From contig CABQNH010000004.1 of NCBI GenBank assembly GCA_902465435.1, forward strand, positions 18,459-82,458: a DNA stretch of 64,000 nucleotides, in the 5' to 3' direction. The translations under genes and the position numbers were made by a program. Below the pieces are notes generated by a model that saw only the letters and a list, made by a program, of their open reading frames with translations, had not been told where the DNA came from and searched no databases. The stretch is from an uncultured Eubacteriales bacterium. Lineage in GTDB: Bacteria > Bacillota > Clostridia > Oscillospirales > Oscillospiraceae. Shown here in pieces: positions 1 to 7,891 of this stretch (position 1 is its first letter; each line of letters opens with the position of its first letter).

Positions 1-279
1 TGGGAGAATCTCGGCTACGCTGAGGCAACCGGAAAGATGGCCTGCCAGAACGATTGGCCGACCTATGACGAAGCCAAGACCATCAATGCCAGCGTGCAGA
101 TGGCGGTACAGATTTGCGGCAAGCTTCGCGCAACCGTAATTGTTCCGGTCGACTCCGATCAGGAGACTGTGGTGGCCACCGCCATGGCAAACGATAAAAT
201 CGCCAGAATGGCGGAGGGAAAACAGATCGTGAAGGTCATTTTGGTAAAGAACAAGCTTGTCAATTTGATTTTGAAATAA
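1..279 (+). CDS. leuS: leucyl-tRNA synthetase, C-terminal fragment (runs off the left edge)
   Basis: The open frame enters from base 1 (WENLGYAEATG...) and ends at TAA 277-279, so only about 92 C-terminal residues are present. The segment around QMAVQICGKLRATV followed by VVATAMANDKIARM and a basic KVILVKNKLVNLILK tail matches the C-terminal anticodon-binding/tail domain of bacterial LeuRS, which charges tRNA-Leu in the cytoplasm. A weak hairpin with flanking T and A runs (about 286-311) follows the stop and may end the transcript. The family call rests on recognising this tail; the catalytic domain is outside the window. Confidence 0.88.
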   Translation, partial: WENLGYAEATGKMACQNDWPTYDEAKTINASVQMAVQICGKLRATVIVPVDSDQETVVATAMANDKIARMAEGKQIVKVILVKNKLVNLILK

Positions 280-315
280 AATGACATTTTCCCGCATAAA
301 AGCGGAAAAAGATGC

Positions 316-344
316 TTGACAATTCTGATTTGCTTTTGTATAAT
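316..344 (+). promoter_or_regulatory. sigma-A promoter of rpsU
   Basis: TTGACA at 316-321 and TATAAT at 339-344 are separated by 17 bases. The expected leader carries a small GCATCC/GGATGC hairpin (372-394) just before the ribosome site. Confidence 0.8.
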
Positions 345-413
345 AATTCTCGCCGTTTACCGGCCCTGAAAGCATCCTGGATTGAGCCGGATGCATCGGA
401 GGGAGGGAAATCA

Positions 414-596
414 ATGTCTGAAATTCGCGTGAAAGAGAACGAGTCTCTGGAAAGTGCTCTGAAAAGATTCAAGCGCAGCTGTGCTAAGGCTGGCGTGATT
501 CAGGAAGTCAAGAAGAGAGAGCATTATGTGAGCCCGAGCCTGAAGCGTAAGCAGAAGTCCGAAGCTGCTCGCAAGAACAAGAGAAGATTCTATTGA
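414..596 (+). CDS. rpsU: 30S ribosomal protein S21
   Basis: A 60-residue basic protein beginning MSEIRVKENESLESALKRF with the KKREHYVSPSLKRK core and a lysine/arginine-rich tail, which is typical of S21. It is a component of the small ribosomal subunit near the mRNA exit/anti-Shine-Dalgarno region. The start at 414 is chosen because GGAGGGAGG lies just upstream; an in-frame upstream extension to 312 would begin inside the promoter. It is transcribed alone from a consensus promoter and ends in a strong hairpin terminator. The length matches the clostridial family. Confidence 0.97.
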   Translation: MSEIRVKENESLESALKRFKRSCAKAGVIQEVKKREHYVSPSLKRKQKSEAARKNKRRFY

Positions 597-618
597 TTTT
601 CCATCGTTCATAATGCAC

Positions 619-650
619 AAGGAGCTGTTGCACGTTGCAGCAGCTCCTTT
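619..650 (+). terminator. rpsU terminator, possibly bidirectional
   Basis: Inverted repeat AAGGAGCTGTTGC / GCAGCAGCTCCTT (one G-U pair) around a 5-nt loop, followed by TTTTCCTATT. It lies between rpsU and the end of the opposing gene, so it may serve both strands. Confidence 0.8.
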
Positions 651-652
651 TC

Positions 653-1333
653 CTATTCCGCATCGGTAAGCGCCTTTAGCTCACAGCCCAGTCCGATGGC
701 GAGACGGCAGCCGTGCTGCTCTGCAGCCTCTATTTTTCTTTGCAGGCTCTGCCGACTATCCCATAGTGCAAGTCCCTGCGCTGTTCGGCAAACGTGGCAG
801 CATGCGCCTTGTCGGATCGGCGCGTGGATCGGAGGACAAAAGTCCTTCGGGCAGACCCGCCATGGCGTTAATTCCAGGCACCATTGATTTGGAAATGCTG
901 CCTGAAAGTGCTGCATTTCTGCCGCCCAACTGCTGCATGGCGCCGTCACTGCACACAGCGCCAGCACCTGACAGCGCCCGGCAGTCCAGTAGGCTGTCGG
1001 CAAAATGACTGTGTATGTATTTGGCAGTGTTGAGGTCAGCGTGCTTATTAAGTTGCGCAGTGCGTCATTTGTTTTTCGCTCAAAGTCAAGCAGCAGGGTA
1101 GTAAGCCCGCCCGATTTGCAAAACTGAATGATTGTCTGTGCGGTGGAGGCCGGAGATTGCGGCAAAAAGCGATCGCTGAAAACGGCAATCTTCGCATTGG
1201 GGGGAAGACGACGCGGCGTGCCTTGCAGCCCTGCGCTGCCAAACGAGCCGCAGTAGACCGCCAAATTTTCCTGCTTTGCCATAGCGGATGCAAATTCTTC
1301 TTCAAATATGGAAAAATACAGAGGGATTGACAA
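653..1333 (-). CDS. hypothetical protein
   Basis: An open frame of 226 codons fills the gap between rpsU and the yqeG-like gene on the opposite strand. The leftmost in-frame start is a TTG at 1333 with an AGGCGG-like ribosome site; an ATG at 1282 (MAKQENLAVYCG) is the alternative. I do not recognise the protein with confidence. It has hydrophobic beta-strand-like stretches (KIAVFSD, LTTLLLDFERK, TVILPTAYW) and a C-terminal segment LWDSRQSLQRKIEAAEQHG. This is vaguely like the barrel of spore-associated GH18-like proteins, but that is only an impression. The composition is protein-like, with no internal frame damage. It may be a decayed or lineage-specific gene. Confidence 0.5.
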   Translation of the reverse strand: MSIPLYFSIFEEEFASAMAKQENLAVYCGSFGSAGLQGTPRRLPPNAKIAVFSDRFLPQSPASTAQTIIQFCKSGGLTTLLLDFERKTNDALRNLISTLTSTLPNTYTVILPTAYWTAGRCQVLALCAVTAPCSSWAAEMQHFQAAFPNQWCLELTPWRVCPKDFCPPIHAPIRQGACCHVCRTAQGLALWDSRQSLQRKIEAAEQHGCRLAIGLGCELKALTDAE

Positions 1334-1363
1334 TTTACAAACCGCCTTTCCGTGTGCTATAAT
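1334..1363 (+). promoter_or_regulatory. promoter of the yqeG-pepP pair
   Basis: TTTACA (1334-1339), an 18-base spacer, and an extended -10 TGCTATAAT (1355-1363). It overlaps the start region of the divergent hypothetical gene. Confidence 0.6.
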
Positions 1364-1414
1364 AAAAAAGAAGCGATGCTTTCAAACATAAACTATGGAA
1401 AAGATGAACGGTCT

Positions 1415-1915
1415 ATGCTTTCTTTTTTACCCAAGCGCCTGTATCGGGAGTTGACGGAAATTACGCCGGAGTCCTTGACCGCGCGCGGCATTCGCCTTTT
1501 GATGCTGGACTTCGACAATACCATGGTGCCCTACACGACGGACGAGCCGTCCGCGCAGCTGCTCGCATGGCTCAAGCAATTTCAGCATTCCTCCGTGCAG
1601 CTATGCATCGTGTCAAACAGCAAAAAACCTCGTGTGCGTGCTTTTGCGCAGAAATACGGCGTTGATTGTATTACGCATGCGAGAAAGCCGTTTTCCAGCG
1701 GAATTCGCCGCTGCCTGAAGCAGTATGGCTGCGCACCCGAAGAGGCGGCGCTGTGCGGCGATCAGACCTATACCGATGTTCTCGGTGCGAACCTTGTCGG
1801 GGTATACTCCATTCAGGTCCGCTCGATTCACAACCACAATTTCCTATTGAAGCTGCGCCATGCGGCGGAGCTGCCATTTCTCTATATTGCAAGGAAAAGG
1901 AGCGATATCAAATGA
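1415..1915 (+). CDS. YqeG family HAD IIIA-type phosphatase
   Basis: A 166-residue protein with the HAD signature LMLDFDNTMVPY (DxDxT nucleophile motif, residues about 29-40), a motif II serine in IVSNS, and a late GDQTYTDVLGAN motif III/IV region. YqeG proteins are cytoplasmic HAD-superfamily phosphatases whose physiological substrate is unsettled in Firmicutes. I chose the ATG at 1415 because the upstream in-frame GTG (1352) lies inside the -10 element and the ATG at 1376 has no room for a ribosome site. The stop overlaps the next start (ATGA), so it is translationally coupled to the downstream peptidase. Confidence 0.88.
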   Translation: MLSFLPKRLYRELTEITPESLTARGIRLLMLDFDNTMVPYTTDEPSAQLLAWLKQFQHSSVQLCIVSNSKKPRVRAFAQKYGVDCITHARKPFSSGIRRCLKQYGCAPEEAALCGDQTYTDVLGANLVGVYSIQVRSIHNHNFLLKLRHAAELPFLYIARKRSDIK

Positions 1916-2976
1916 AAAATCTGAAAAAATATGAGGCGCTTTTCGGCGAAAATATGGACGGAATCCTCCTCACAAGCAAAACAAATCGCATGTATGCCGC
2001 GGAATTCGACGTGGACGAGGGTGTCATGCTGCTGACCGCGAAGAAAAGCTATTTTTTCACGGATTCCCGGTACATTGAAGTTGCCGAGAAGCACCTGACG
2101 GACTTTGACGTCCAAATGGTATCGATCGATCATGGTTATATTTCGTTAATTAATAACGCGATTGTCGATTGCGGCGTTACAATGCTTGGGTTCGAGGAGG
2201 ATTATCTGACGGTTGCGGAATTCCACAACTATGAGGAGAAGCTGCACGCGGAGCTGACACCCTGCCAAAAGGCAGTCAACGCGTTCCGAGTTCAGAAGGA
2301 ACCGTGGGAAATTGACCGCATGGTAAAGGCGCAGAAAATCACGGATCGTGCCTTTACGGAGGTTTTGACCCGCATCCGCGAGGGCATGACGGAGAAGGAA
2401 CTGGCAGCAGAGCTGATCTATTGCCTGTACAAAAACGGCGGCGAGGGACTGAGCTTTGCGCCGATCGTTGTGTCCGGCCCCAACACGAGTATGCCGCACG
2501 GCGTTCCCGGTGACCGCAAGCTGCAAAAGGGCGACTTCATTACCATGGACTTCGGTGTTCTGTATCAGGGCTACTGCTCGGATATGACGAGAACCGTTGC
2601 ACTCGGCTATGCGACAGACGAAATGAAGAAGGTCTACGATACGGTGCTGCAGGCGCAGCTTGCCGGTATTGCCGCAAGCCGTGCCGGTGTACGCGGCTGT
2701 GATGTTGACGCGGTTGCGCGCAAGGTGATCTCGGACGCCGGCTATGGCGAATACTTTGGCCACAGCTATGGTCACAGCCTTGGCATTGAGATTCACGAAT
2801 GGCCGTTCTGCTCGCCGAGCTGCGACGCAAAGATGCCGGTAAATGACCTTTGCTCCGCCGAGCCTGGTATTTATCTGCCCGGAAAATTCGGCGTTCGGAT
2901 CGAGGATGTTGTTGTTTTTGAGCAGGATGGCTGCCGCGATATCACAAAGAGCCCGAAGAATTTGATCATTCTGTAA
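1912..2976 (+). CDS. Xaa-Pro aminopeptidase family protein (M24)
   Basis: A 354-residue two-domain M24 metallopeptidase. The N-terminal creatinase-like domain (about 1-120) is followed by the pita-bread catalytic domain. The five metal ligands are visible in order: D in ITMDFG, D in YCSDMTRT, H in GHSLGIEIHE, E in SAEPGIY and E in VRIEDVV. The family removes N-terminal residues preceding proline from peptides in the cytosol. AAAAGGAG precedes the start at 1912. The ATGA overlap with the YqeG-like gene and the lack of a separate promoter indicate one transcript. In many clostridia this peptidase sits next to efp, as here. Confidence 0.92.
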   Translation: MKNLKKYEALFGENMDGILLTSKTNRMYAAEFDVDEGVMLLTAKKSYFFTDSRYIEVAEKHLTDFDVQMVSIDHGYISLINNAIVDCGVTMLGFEEDYLTVAEFHNYEEKLHAELTPCQKAVNAFRVQKEPWEIDRMVKAQKITDRAFTEVLTRIREGMTEKELAAELIYCLYKNGGEGLSFAPIVVSGPNTSMPHGVPGDRKLQKGDFITMDFGVLYQGYCSDMTRTVALGYATDEMKKVYDTVLQAQLAGIAASRAGVRGCDVDAVARKVISDAGYGEYFGHSYGHSLGIEIHEWPFCSPSCDAKMPVNDLCSAEPGIYLPGKFGVRIEDVVVFEQDGCRDITKSPKNLIIL

Positions 2977-3004
2977 GTTCTGACTCGTTTTTTGCGAGAA
3001 ATAC

Positions 3005-3033
3005 TTGCAAATCCGGCGCACATATTGTAAAAT
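3005..3033 (+). promoter_or_regulatory. promoter of efp
   Basis: TTGCAA (3005-3010), a 17-base spacer, and TAAAAT (3028-3033), about 50 bases before efp. Confidence 0.6.
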
Positions 3034-3085
3034 AACACAAGCAAATGCGCGAATTCGTAATTTTTAGATTGGAGGCAATCTTTTT

Positions 3086-3655
3086 ATGGCAACCATTACA
3101 GCTGGCGATTTTCGTAACGGCAAAACCTTTGAAATGGATGGCAAGATTTTTCAGGTCATCGAGTTCCAGCACGTCAAGCCCGGCAAGGGTGCGGCGTTTG
3201 TGCGTACCAAAATGCGCAATATCATTACCGGCGGCGTAACCGAAACCTCGTTTAACCCGACTGCAAAGTTTGAAGAAGCGTTTATCGAGCGCAAGAAGAT
3301 GGAATACAGCTATTCCGACGGCGATCTGTATTATTTTATGGATCAGGAAACTTTCGATATGATCCCGCTCAGCAAGGATCTTCTGCCGGATTCCTTTAAG
3401 TTCATTAAGGAAAACGATGTTTGCACCGTCCTGTCCTATAAGGGCAACGTTTTTGGCATTGAGCCGCCCAACTTTGTCGATCTGGTCGTCACGAAGACCG
3501 AGCCCGGTCTGGCCGGAAACACTGCGACCAACACGCTGAAGCCCGCAACCGTTGAGACCGGCGCTGAGATCAAGGTTCCGCTGTTCATCAACGAAGGCGA
3601 TAAGATCAACATCGACACCCGTACCGGCGAGTACCTTGCACGTTCCAAGGCATAA
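3086..3655 (+). CDS. efp: elongation factor P
   Basis: A 189-residue protein of standard EF-P length with the N-terminal KOW-like domain and two OB domains. The tip loop HVKPGKGAAF carries the lysine that sits near the peptidyl-transferase centre (modified in many bacteria). The C-terminal GDKINIDTRTGEYLAR is diagnostic. EF-P relieves ribosome stalling at polyproline stretches. GGAGG at 3071-3075 supports the start. No lysyl-modification gene is visible nearby. The next gene follows after 31 bases without a terminator, so the two are probably co-transcribed. Confidence 0.97.
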   Translation: MATITAGDFRNGKTFEMDGKIFQVIEFQHVKPGKGAAFVRTKMRNIITGGVTETSFNPTAKFEEAFIERKKMEYSYSDGDLYYFMDQETFDMIPLSKDLLPDSFKFIKENDVCTVLSYKGNVFGIEPPNFVDLVVTKTEPGLAGNTATNTLKPATVETGAEIKVPLFINEGDKINIDTRTGEYLARSKA

Positions 3656-3686
3656 GCCACCGCTAAAAGGAGAAAGGAGCATTTCT

Positions 3687-4139
3687 ATGACACTCTCTGA
3701 AAAGTCCGCATATCTCAAGGGCCTGATGGAGGGCATGAACCTCAATACAGAAACGAACGAGGGAAAAATGATTTCCAAGATCGTGGAGCTGCTTGACGAA
3801 ATGGCTCTGTCCATCGGCGACATTGAGGATACCACCATCGCAATTTCCGACGAACTGGATCAGATCGAGGATGATTTGGACGCCATCGAGGACTATATTA
3901 TGGACGATGACGAGGACGACGAAGATTACGATGAGGACGAAGAGGACGACGATGATCTGGACGAAATCGATGATTTCGACTATGACGACGACACCGTTTA
4001 TGAGGTCACCTGCCCGAAGTGCGGCCATGTCCTAGAGCTGGACGAGGAGACGTTGGTAAAGGGCGGCGTTTCCTGCCCGGAGTGCAAAGAGCCTCTTGAA
4101 TTTGAATTTGACGAGGACGACGAAGAAGACTCCTTCTGA
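3687..4139 (+). CDS. CD1247 N-terminal domain protein, acidic, with a zinc ribbon
   Basis: A 150-residue protein. Residues about 1-70 form a helical module (SAYLKGLMEGMNL...LDQIEDDLDAIEDYI) recognised as the clostridial CD1247 N-terminal domain. This is followed by an extremely acidic stretch, almost entirely Asp/Glu, then a four-cysteine zinc ribbon (CPKCGH...CPECKE) and a second acidic tail. Its function is unknown. The position directly after efp recurs in clostridia and suggests a translation-linked or regulatory role, which is inference. A ribosome site AAAGGAG precedes the start. A hairpin follows the stop. Confidence 0.85.
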   Translation: MTLSEKSAYLKGLMEGMNLNTETNEGKMISKIVELLDEMALSIGDIEDTTIAISDELDQIEDDLDAIEDYIMDDDEDDEDYDEDEEDDDDLDEIDDFDYDDDTVYEVTCPKCGHVLELDEETLVKGGVSCPECKEPLEFEFDEDDEEDSF

Positions 4140-4151
4140 TGAAAATGAAGC

Positions 4152-4186
4152 AAGCCTTGCCGCAGTGCGGCAGGGCTTATTCTTTG
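4152..4186 (+). terminator. hairpin terminator after the efp operon
   Basis: AAGCCTTGCCGC / GCGGCAGGGCTT with a 3-nt loop, followed by ATTCTTT. It lies upstream of the ribosome site of the next gene, so it could also act as an attenuator. Confidence 0.65.
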
Positions 4187-4198
4187 GAGGTATGCCCT

Positions 4199-5557
4199 AT
4201 GGCAAGTTTAATGCTTCGGAACATTTCGGCGCTTGTCACCTGTGATGACACGGATTCCGTGCAGCACGGCGTGGATCTTTACTGCGTCGACGGTGTAATT
4301 CGTGCTGTCGGCGAGAATCTACCACAGACAGCCGATCGCGAAATCAACGCGGTGCATTATTTCTGTTATCCCGGCCTTATTAATACACACCATCATCTTT
4401 ATCAGCAGTTCTCGCGCAATCTCCCTGAGGTGCAGAATCTGGAGCTTTTTGACTGGCTGAAAGCGCTCTATGAGATTTGGAAAAACCTCGATGAAACCGT
4501 GATTCGCTATTCCTCGCTTACCGGCATGGGCGAGCTGATGAAAAACGGCTGCACGACCTGCTTCGATCATCATTATGTTTTTCCGCAAAAAGCCGGCGAC
4601 CTGCTCGGCGCACAGTTCTCTGCCGCGCAGGAGCTGGGCATTCGGATGTATGCTTCGCGCGGCAGCATGGATCTGTCTGTGAAGGACGGCGGCTTGCCGC
4701 CGGATAGTGTTGTGCAGGAGGTCGATGCCATTCTCAAGGATTGCGTGCAGGCGATTGAACGCTACCACGACGATTCGTTCGGCTCCATGCGCTGCGTTGC
4801 GCTTGCGCCTTGCTCACCGTTTTCCGTCTCTGCGGAGCTGCTGCGCCAGACCGCAATCCTTGCCAGGCAGTATGGCGTGCGCCTTCACACCCATCTTTGC
4901 GAGACAAAGGATGAGGAAAACTACACGCTTTCTCGCTTTCACATGCGTCCTCTGGAATATATGCAGAGTCTTGGATGGGTCGGGGAAGACGTATGGTTTG
5001 CACACGGTATCCATTTTAATGATGCGGAGTTAGACCTTTTGAAGCAGACCGGCACCGGCATTGCGCACTGCCCGGTTTCCAACATGAAGCTGTCCTCCGG
5101 CGTCGCACGCATCCCGGATATGCTGGAACGCGGCGTGAAGGTTGGCTTAGCGGTCGACGGCTCCGCCTCGCAGGACGGCTCCAATCTCTTGGAAGAGCTG
5201 CGCATTTGTTATCTTTTGCATCGCCTGCATGCCTCAAAGCGCGCGCCGAGCGGCTATGAGGTCCTGAAAATGGCGACTCGCGGCTCGGCATCGCTGCTCG
5301 GGCGCTCCGATATTGGGCAGATCGCAGTAGGGAAGTGTGCGGATTTCTTCCTGGTTGATGCCCGCCGTCTCGAATTGGTCGGCGCGACCTATGATCCCAA
5401 GAACGTATTCGGCACGGTTGGTCTGCGTGGTGCTGTGGACTATACCGTGGTAAACGGAAAAATCACGGTGGAGGACGGCCATTTGACCGGCATAGACGAG
5501 CCGAAAATCGCCGAAGAGGCAAGGCGTGTCTGTGATGCTTATCTGAAAAGAGCCTGA
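4199..5557 (+). CDS. 8-oxoguanine deaminase-like amidohydrolase
   Basis: A 452-residue metal-dependent amidohydrolase. Visible motifs are the PGLINTHHHLYQ metal pair near residue 60, HTHLCETKDE (metal His and catalytic Glu), HGIHF, and DGSASQDG with the late metal Asp. The long insert after HHHLYQ and the HCPVSNMKLSSG motif fit the cytosine/guanine/8-oxoguanine deaminase branch; I favour 8-oxoguanine deaminase, with other purine or pterin deaminases possible. It acts in cytosolic purine salvage or detoxification. The start at 4199 has GGAGG eight bases upstream; the longer frame from 4139 would read through the terminator hairpin. Confidence 0.82.
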   Translation: MASLMLRNISALVTCDDTDSVQHGVDLYCVDGVIRAVGENLPQTADREINAVHYFCYPGLINTHHHLYQQFSRNLPEVQNLELFDWLKALYEIWKNLDETVIRYSSLTGMGELMKNGCTTCFDHHYVFPQKAGDLLGAQFSAAQELGIRMYASRGSMDLSVKDGGLPPDSVVQEVDAILKDCVQAIERYHDDSFGSMRCVALAPCSPFSVSAELLRQTAILARQYGVRLHTHLCETKDEENYTLSRFHMRPLEYMQSLGWVGEDVWFAHGIHFNDAELDLLKQTGTGIAHCPVSNMKLSSGVARIPDMLERGVKVGLAVDGSASQDGSNLLEELRICYLLHRLHASKRAPSGYEVLKMATRGSASLLGRSDIGQIAVGKCADFFLVDARRLELVGATYDPKNVFGTVGLRGAVDYTVVNGKITVEDGHLTGIDEPKIAEEARRVCDAYLKRA

Positions 5558-5613
5558 TTCTCTGTGCTGCAGAATTCCATTACAAATTTTATCATCAAAG
5601 GGGAACCCTGACT

Positions 5614-6003
5614 ATGAAAAATCAAGGAAGAATGTTATATTTTCTGTTTGCAGCCCTGCTGATTCTGTCTCTGCTGGCGTTCAGCGGCTGTCAAAAGGAC
5701 GCTGGCAGCAAGAATGCGGCGCACACCTTTACCTTTGTCGTCAGAGAACCTGACGGAAAGGAAACGAGCAGAGAAATCCAAACGGATAAGGAAACGGTCG
5801 GCGAGGCGCTGCTCGAACAGAAATTGATCGAAGGAGAAGAAGGGGACTACGGCCTTTATGTCACAACGGTCAACGGCATTTCGCTCGACTATAACACAGA
5901 TGGTATCTACTGGGCGTTTTATATTGACGGAGAATATGCGCAGACCGGGGTGGACGCCACGAACATCGTGGACGGCAGCACGTATTCCTTCCAAGCCGAA
6001 TAG
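5614..6003 (+). CDS. DUF4430 domain lipoprotein
   Basis: A 129-residue secreted protein. A lipoprotein signal (hydrophobic LYFLFAALLILSLLAF, then lipobox SGC with Cys at about 26) is followed by one DUF4430/transcobalamin-C-like domain (TFTFVVREPDGK ... VGEALLEQKLI ... YWAFYIDGEYAQTGVD). Such domains are found on cell-surface lipoproteins thought to bind small ligands or partner with cobalamin or energy-coupled uptake, but no transporter lies beside it. An AAAGGGG ribosome site precedes the start. A very strong hairpin terminator follows. Confidence 0.85.
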   Translation: MKNQGRMLYFLFAALLILSLLAFSGCQKDAGSKNAAHTFTFVVREPDGKETSREIQTDKETVGEALLEQKLIEGEEGDYGLYVTTVNGISLDYNTDGIYWAFYIDGEYAQTGVDATNIVDGSTYSFQAE

Positions 6004-6018
6004 CAGCCTATTGCATGA

Positions 6019-6075
6019 AAAGCGCCGTCTCGCTTCGACCAGCATTGGTCGAAGCGAGACGGCGCTTTCTTTTTA
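6019..6075 (+). terminator. strong 23-bp stem terminator between convergent genes
   Basis: A perfect inverted repeat (6019-6041 with 6046-6068, 4-nt loop) followed by CTTTTTAG. It also serves the convergent TSCPD gene on the other strand because the stem begins and ends with A/T runs. Confidence 0.92.
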
Positions 6076-6079
6076 GATT

Positions 6080-6334
6080 TTAGTGCTGCTGTGCAAGTGC
6101 TTCCTTGAGCGCCTGCGCAAGCTGGTCCGGGCAGGAGGTGCCGCGGCCATTGCAGTCCACGCCCTCTGTGCGGCGGATCACATCCTCCGCACGCATTCCC
6201 TCTACCAGTCTGGAAATTCCCTTTGTATTGCCGTTGCAGCCGCCCTGAAAGGCCACGCTCTTAACAATGCCGTCCTCCAAGTCAATGGTGATCTTGCGGG
6301 AGCATGTGCCGTGCGTCTTATATTCGTATACCAT
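6080..6334 (-). CDS. TIGR03905 family TSCPD domain protein
   Basis: An 84-residue protein with the family pattern YKTHGTCSRKI...FQGGCNGNTKGISRL ... RTEGVDCNGRGTSCPDQL. The conserved cysteines suggest metal or Fe-S binding. The TSCPD domain resembles the C-terminal domain of class II (B12-dependent) ribonucleotide reductases and occurs as a free-standing small protein in clostridia. Its function is unproven. A GAGG ribosome site precedes the ATG at 6334. The gene stands alone. Confidence 0.88.
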   Translation of the reverse strand: MVYEYKTHGTCSRKITIDLEDGIVKSVAFQGGCNGNTKGISRLVEGMRAEDVIRRTEGVDCNGRGTSCPDQLAQALKEALAQQH

Positions 6335-6701
6335 TTTTGTGCCTCGTTTCTTTTTTTCTCATTTTAGCACGACATATGTCTTTTTTCAAGTCTTGCGCAT
6401 AGGAAATGTGTTTTCTGGTTATGTTAGCGTCAGTTGACAAGAGTAGGTGTGCCTCCGGGACGGCTTAGCGTGCCATCGGCTTCACTGTGGCCGTCGCTCT
6501 TGCCGGTATGGGCGCGTTTCCTGCACAGTGGAAGCGGCTTTGGGAAGGCAAGAACGTTCTTTCGAAAGGGATTTGCGAAGCGGGCAGGGAATATGGGCAG
6601 TTGCACGGCTGCGGGATGCAAAGCGCATGCCGGAGGTTTTTCCTACGGAAAATACCTGCACTTGTCAAACGACGTTGAGGAAATGGAAACGGGGAGAAAG
6701 C
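6335..6701. other. gene-free 367-bp gap with an 18-bp match to another gap
   Basis: No convincing gene on either strand. Bases 6424-6441 are identical to the reverse complement of 36259-36276. The remainder is GC-rich with no classical riboswitch motif that I recognise. It may be the 5' leader of the ClpP-like gene. Confidence 0.4.
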
Positions 6702-7448
6702 ATGAAGGAGAATACAGACGCAGCCAAGGGTACCGACGGACAGCGGCAGGAGAAAGCGCAGCAGATCATCGATTTCGGCGCGGCGGCGACAAGCGGAAAG
6801 AACGGAAGAATTTATACACTGACCATTATTGGTCAGATCGAGGGACATCAGCTTCTGCCGGAGACGGTCAAGACCACAAAATATGAGCACGTTCTGCCGC
6901 TTTTGGCAAGCATTGAGGAATCCGAGGAGATTGACGGCCTGCTTTTGCTGCTCAACACCGTCGGCGGCGATATCGAGGCGGGCTTGGCCATTGCCGAGCT
7001 GATCGCAAGTATGCGGAAGCCGACCGTCTCGCTCGTTCTCGGGGGCGGACATTCCATCGGTGTTCCATTGGCTGTTGCAGCCAAGAAATCCTTGATCGCC
7101 CATACGGCCAGCATGACGATTCATCCTGTGCGCATGACCGGAACCGTCGTCGGTGCCCCAGCGACCTTTCAATATTTTAACCGCATTCAGGACCAAATTG
7201 TCGATTTTGTGACGATGAATTCTGGCGTCAGCCGCGAACAGTTCCTGCAATACATGATGGCAACCGGCGAGTTGGCAATGGATGTGGGGACAGTGATCTA
7301 CGGAGAGGAAGCGGTAAAATGCGGCTTGATTGATCGACTTGGTGGATTGAAGGATGCGCTTGACTGTCTCCGGGAAATGATTGAAAGCGAGAAGAAAGAG
7401 AAGGGGGGAGAAACAAATTTCGACGCTTCGGACACGCGTGGGAAATAG
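6702..7448 (+). CDS. ClpP-like serine protease (TepA/YmfB-type)
   Basis: A 248-residue protein with the ClpP/crotonase fold. The catalytic triad is visible as Ser in GGGHSIGVPLA, His in MTIHPVRM and a later Asp. The oxyanion/strand region LLLLNTVGGDIEAGLAIAELI matches the TepA branch rather than canonical ClpP. B. subtilis TepA-type proteins degrade small peptides or signal peptides in the cytosol. The start at 6702 has GGGGAG five bases upstream; longer frames upstream are not protein-like. In many clostridia this gene precedes ftsK/spoIIIE; here it is followed by a gap and the spore coat operon. Confidence 0.85.
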   Translation: MKENTDAAKGTDGQRQEKAQQIIDFGAAATSGKNGRIYTLTIIGQIEGHQLLPETVKTTKYEHVLPLLASIEESEEIDGLLLLLNTVGGDIEAGLAIAELIASMRKPTVSLVLGGGHSIGVPLAVAAKKSLIAHTASMTIHPVRMTGTVVGAPATFQYFNRIQDQIVDFVTMNSGVSREQFLQYMMATGELAMDVGTVIYGEEAVKCGLIDRLGGLKDALDCLREMIESEKKEKGGETNFDASDTRGK

Positions 7449-7612
7449 CGGTCCGAAGGCTGCAGAACCGACGCGCCAGAAGAAAAAATTCCTTCTCGTT
7501 TTACTGGAAAACGTTCGGAGCGGAATGCGTTGGAAAAACGAAGTGAACCCCAATAGGGAAGCAGAGTTGCATGGAGCTTGAAAGCTCACAAAGATAGGTG
7601 ACGCAGCAAAAC

Positions 7613-7645
7613 ACGCCCAACCGCTGCTGAGCTGCGGTTGGGCGT
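7613..7645 (-). terminator. probable terminator downstream of cotJC
   Basis: A 12-bp perfect stem (ACGCCCAACCGC / GCGGTTGGGCGT), followed on the minus strand by GTTTTGC. It lies about 245 bases beyond the end of cotJC. Confidence 0.5.
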
Positions 7646-7700
7646 AGGCTATATAGAAAATGCATCCATACGGATCGAGCCATTCAAAAAATAATGCAAA

Positions 7701-7750
7701 ACGTCATTTTGACCCGTGATAAACCGTGTGTGCCACTATCAACTGGTGCT
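7701..7750 (+). repeat. dispersed intergenic repeat, type 2 (copy 1)
   Basis: About 50 bases (ACGTCATTTTGACCCGTG, then the AACCGTGTGTGCC core and a TCAACTG motif) match 36225-36277 with few differences. Bases 7646-7891 otherwise show no convincing gene. Confidence 0.6.
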
Positions 7751-7891
7751 ATTTCGTACATTAATGAAGATTTCCTGGTTTCATTTCCTGCGGCGAACAG
7801 GGCTGCAAGAAGCGGCGGTGCATTTTTATTTCCAACGCAGTCAAAAACTGCGCCGTGCACTTTTGCAGAGAAACCCGGCGCTTTTACTAAA

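Noticed and set aside
4139..4198. Start of the deaminase at 4139 (ATGA overlap with the previous gene)
   Set aside because: The added 20 codons would cover a terminator hairpin and resemble no deaminase; the ATG at 4199 has GGAGG eight bases upstream.
6434..6886. 150-codon plus-strand frame upstream of the ClpP-like gene
   Set aside because: It overlaps the start of a clear ClpP-like gene in another frame, has low-complexity Arg/Gly content and no recognisable domain.
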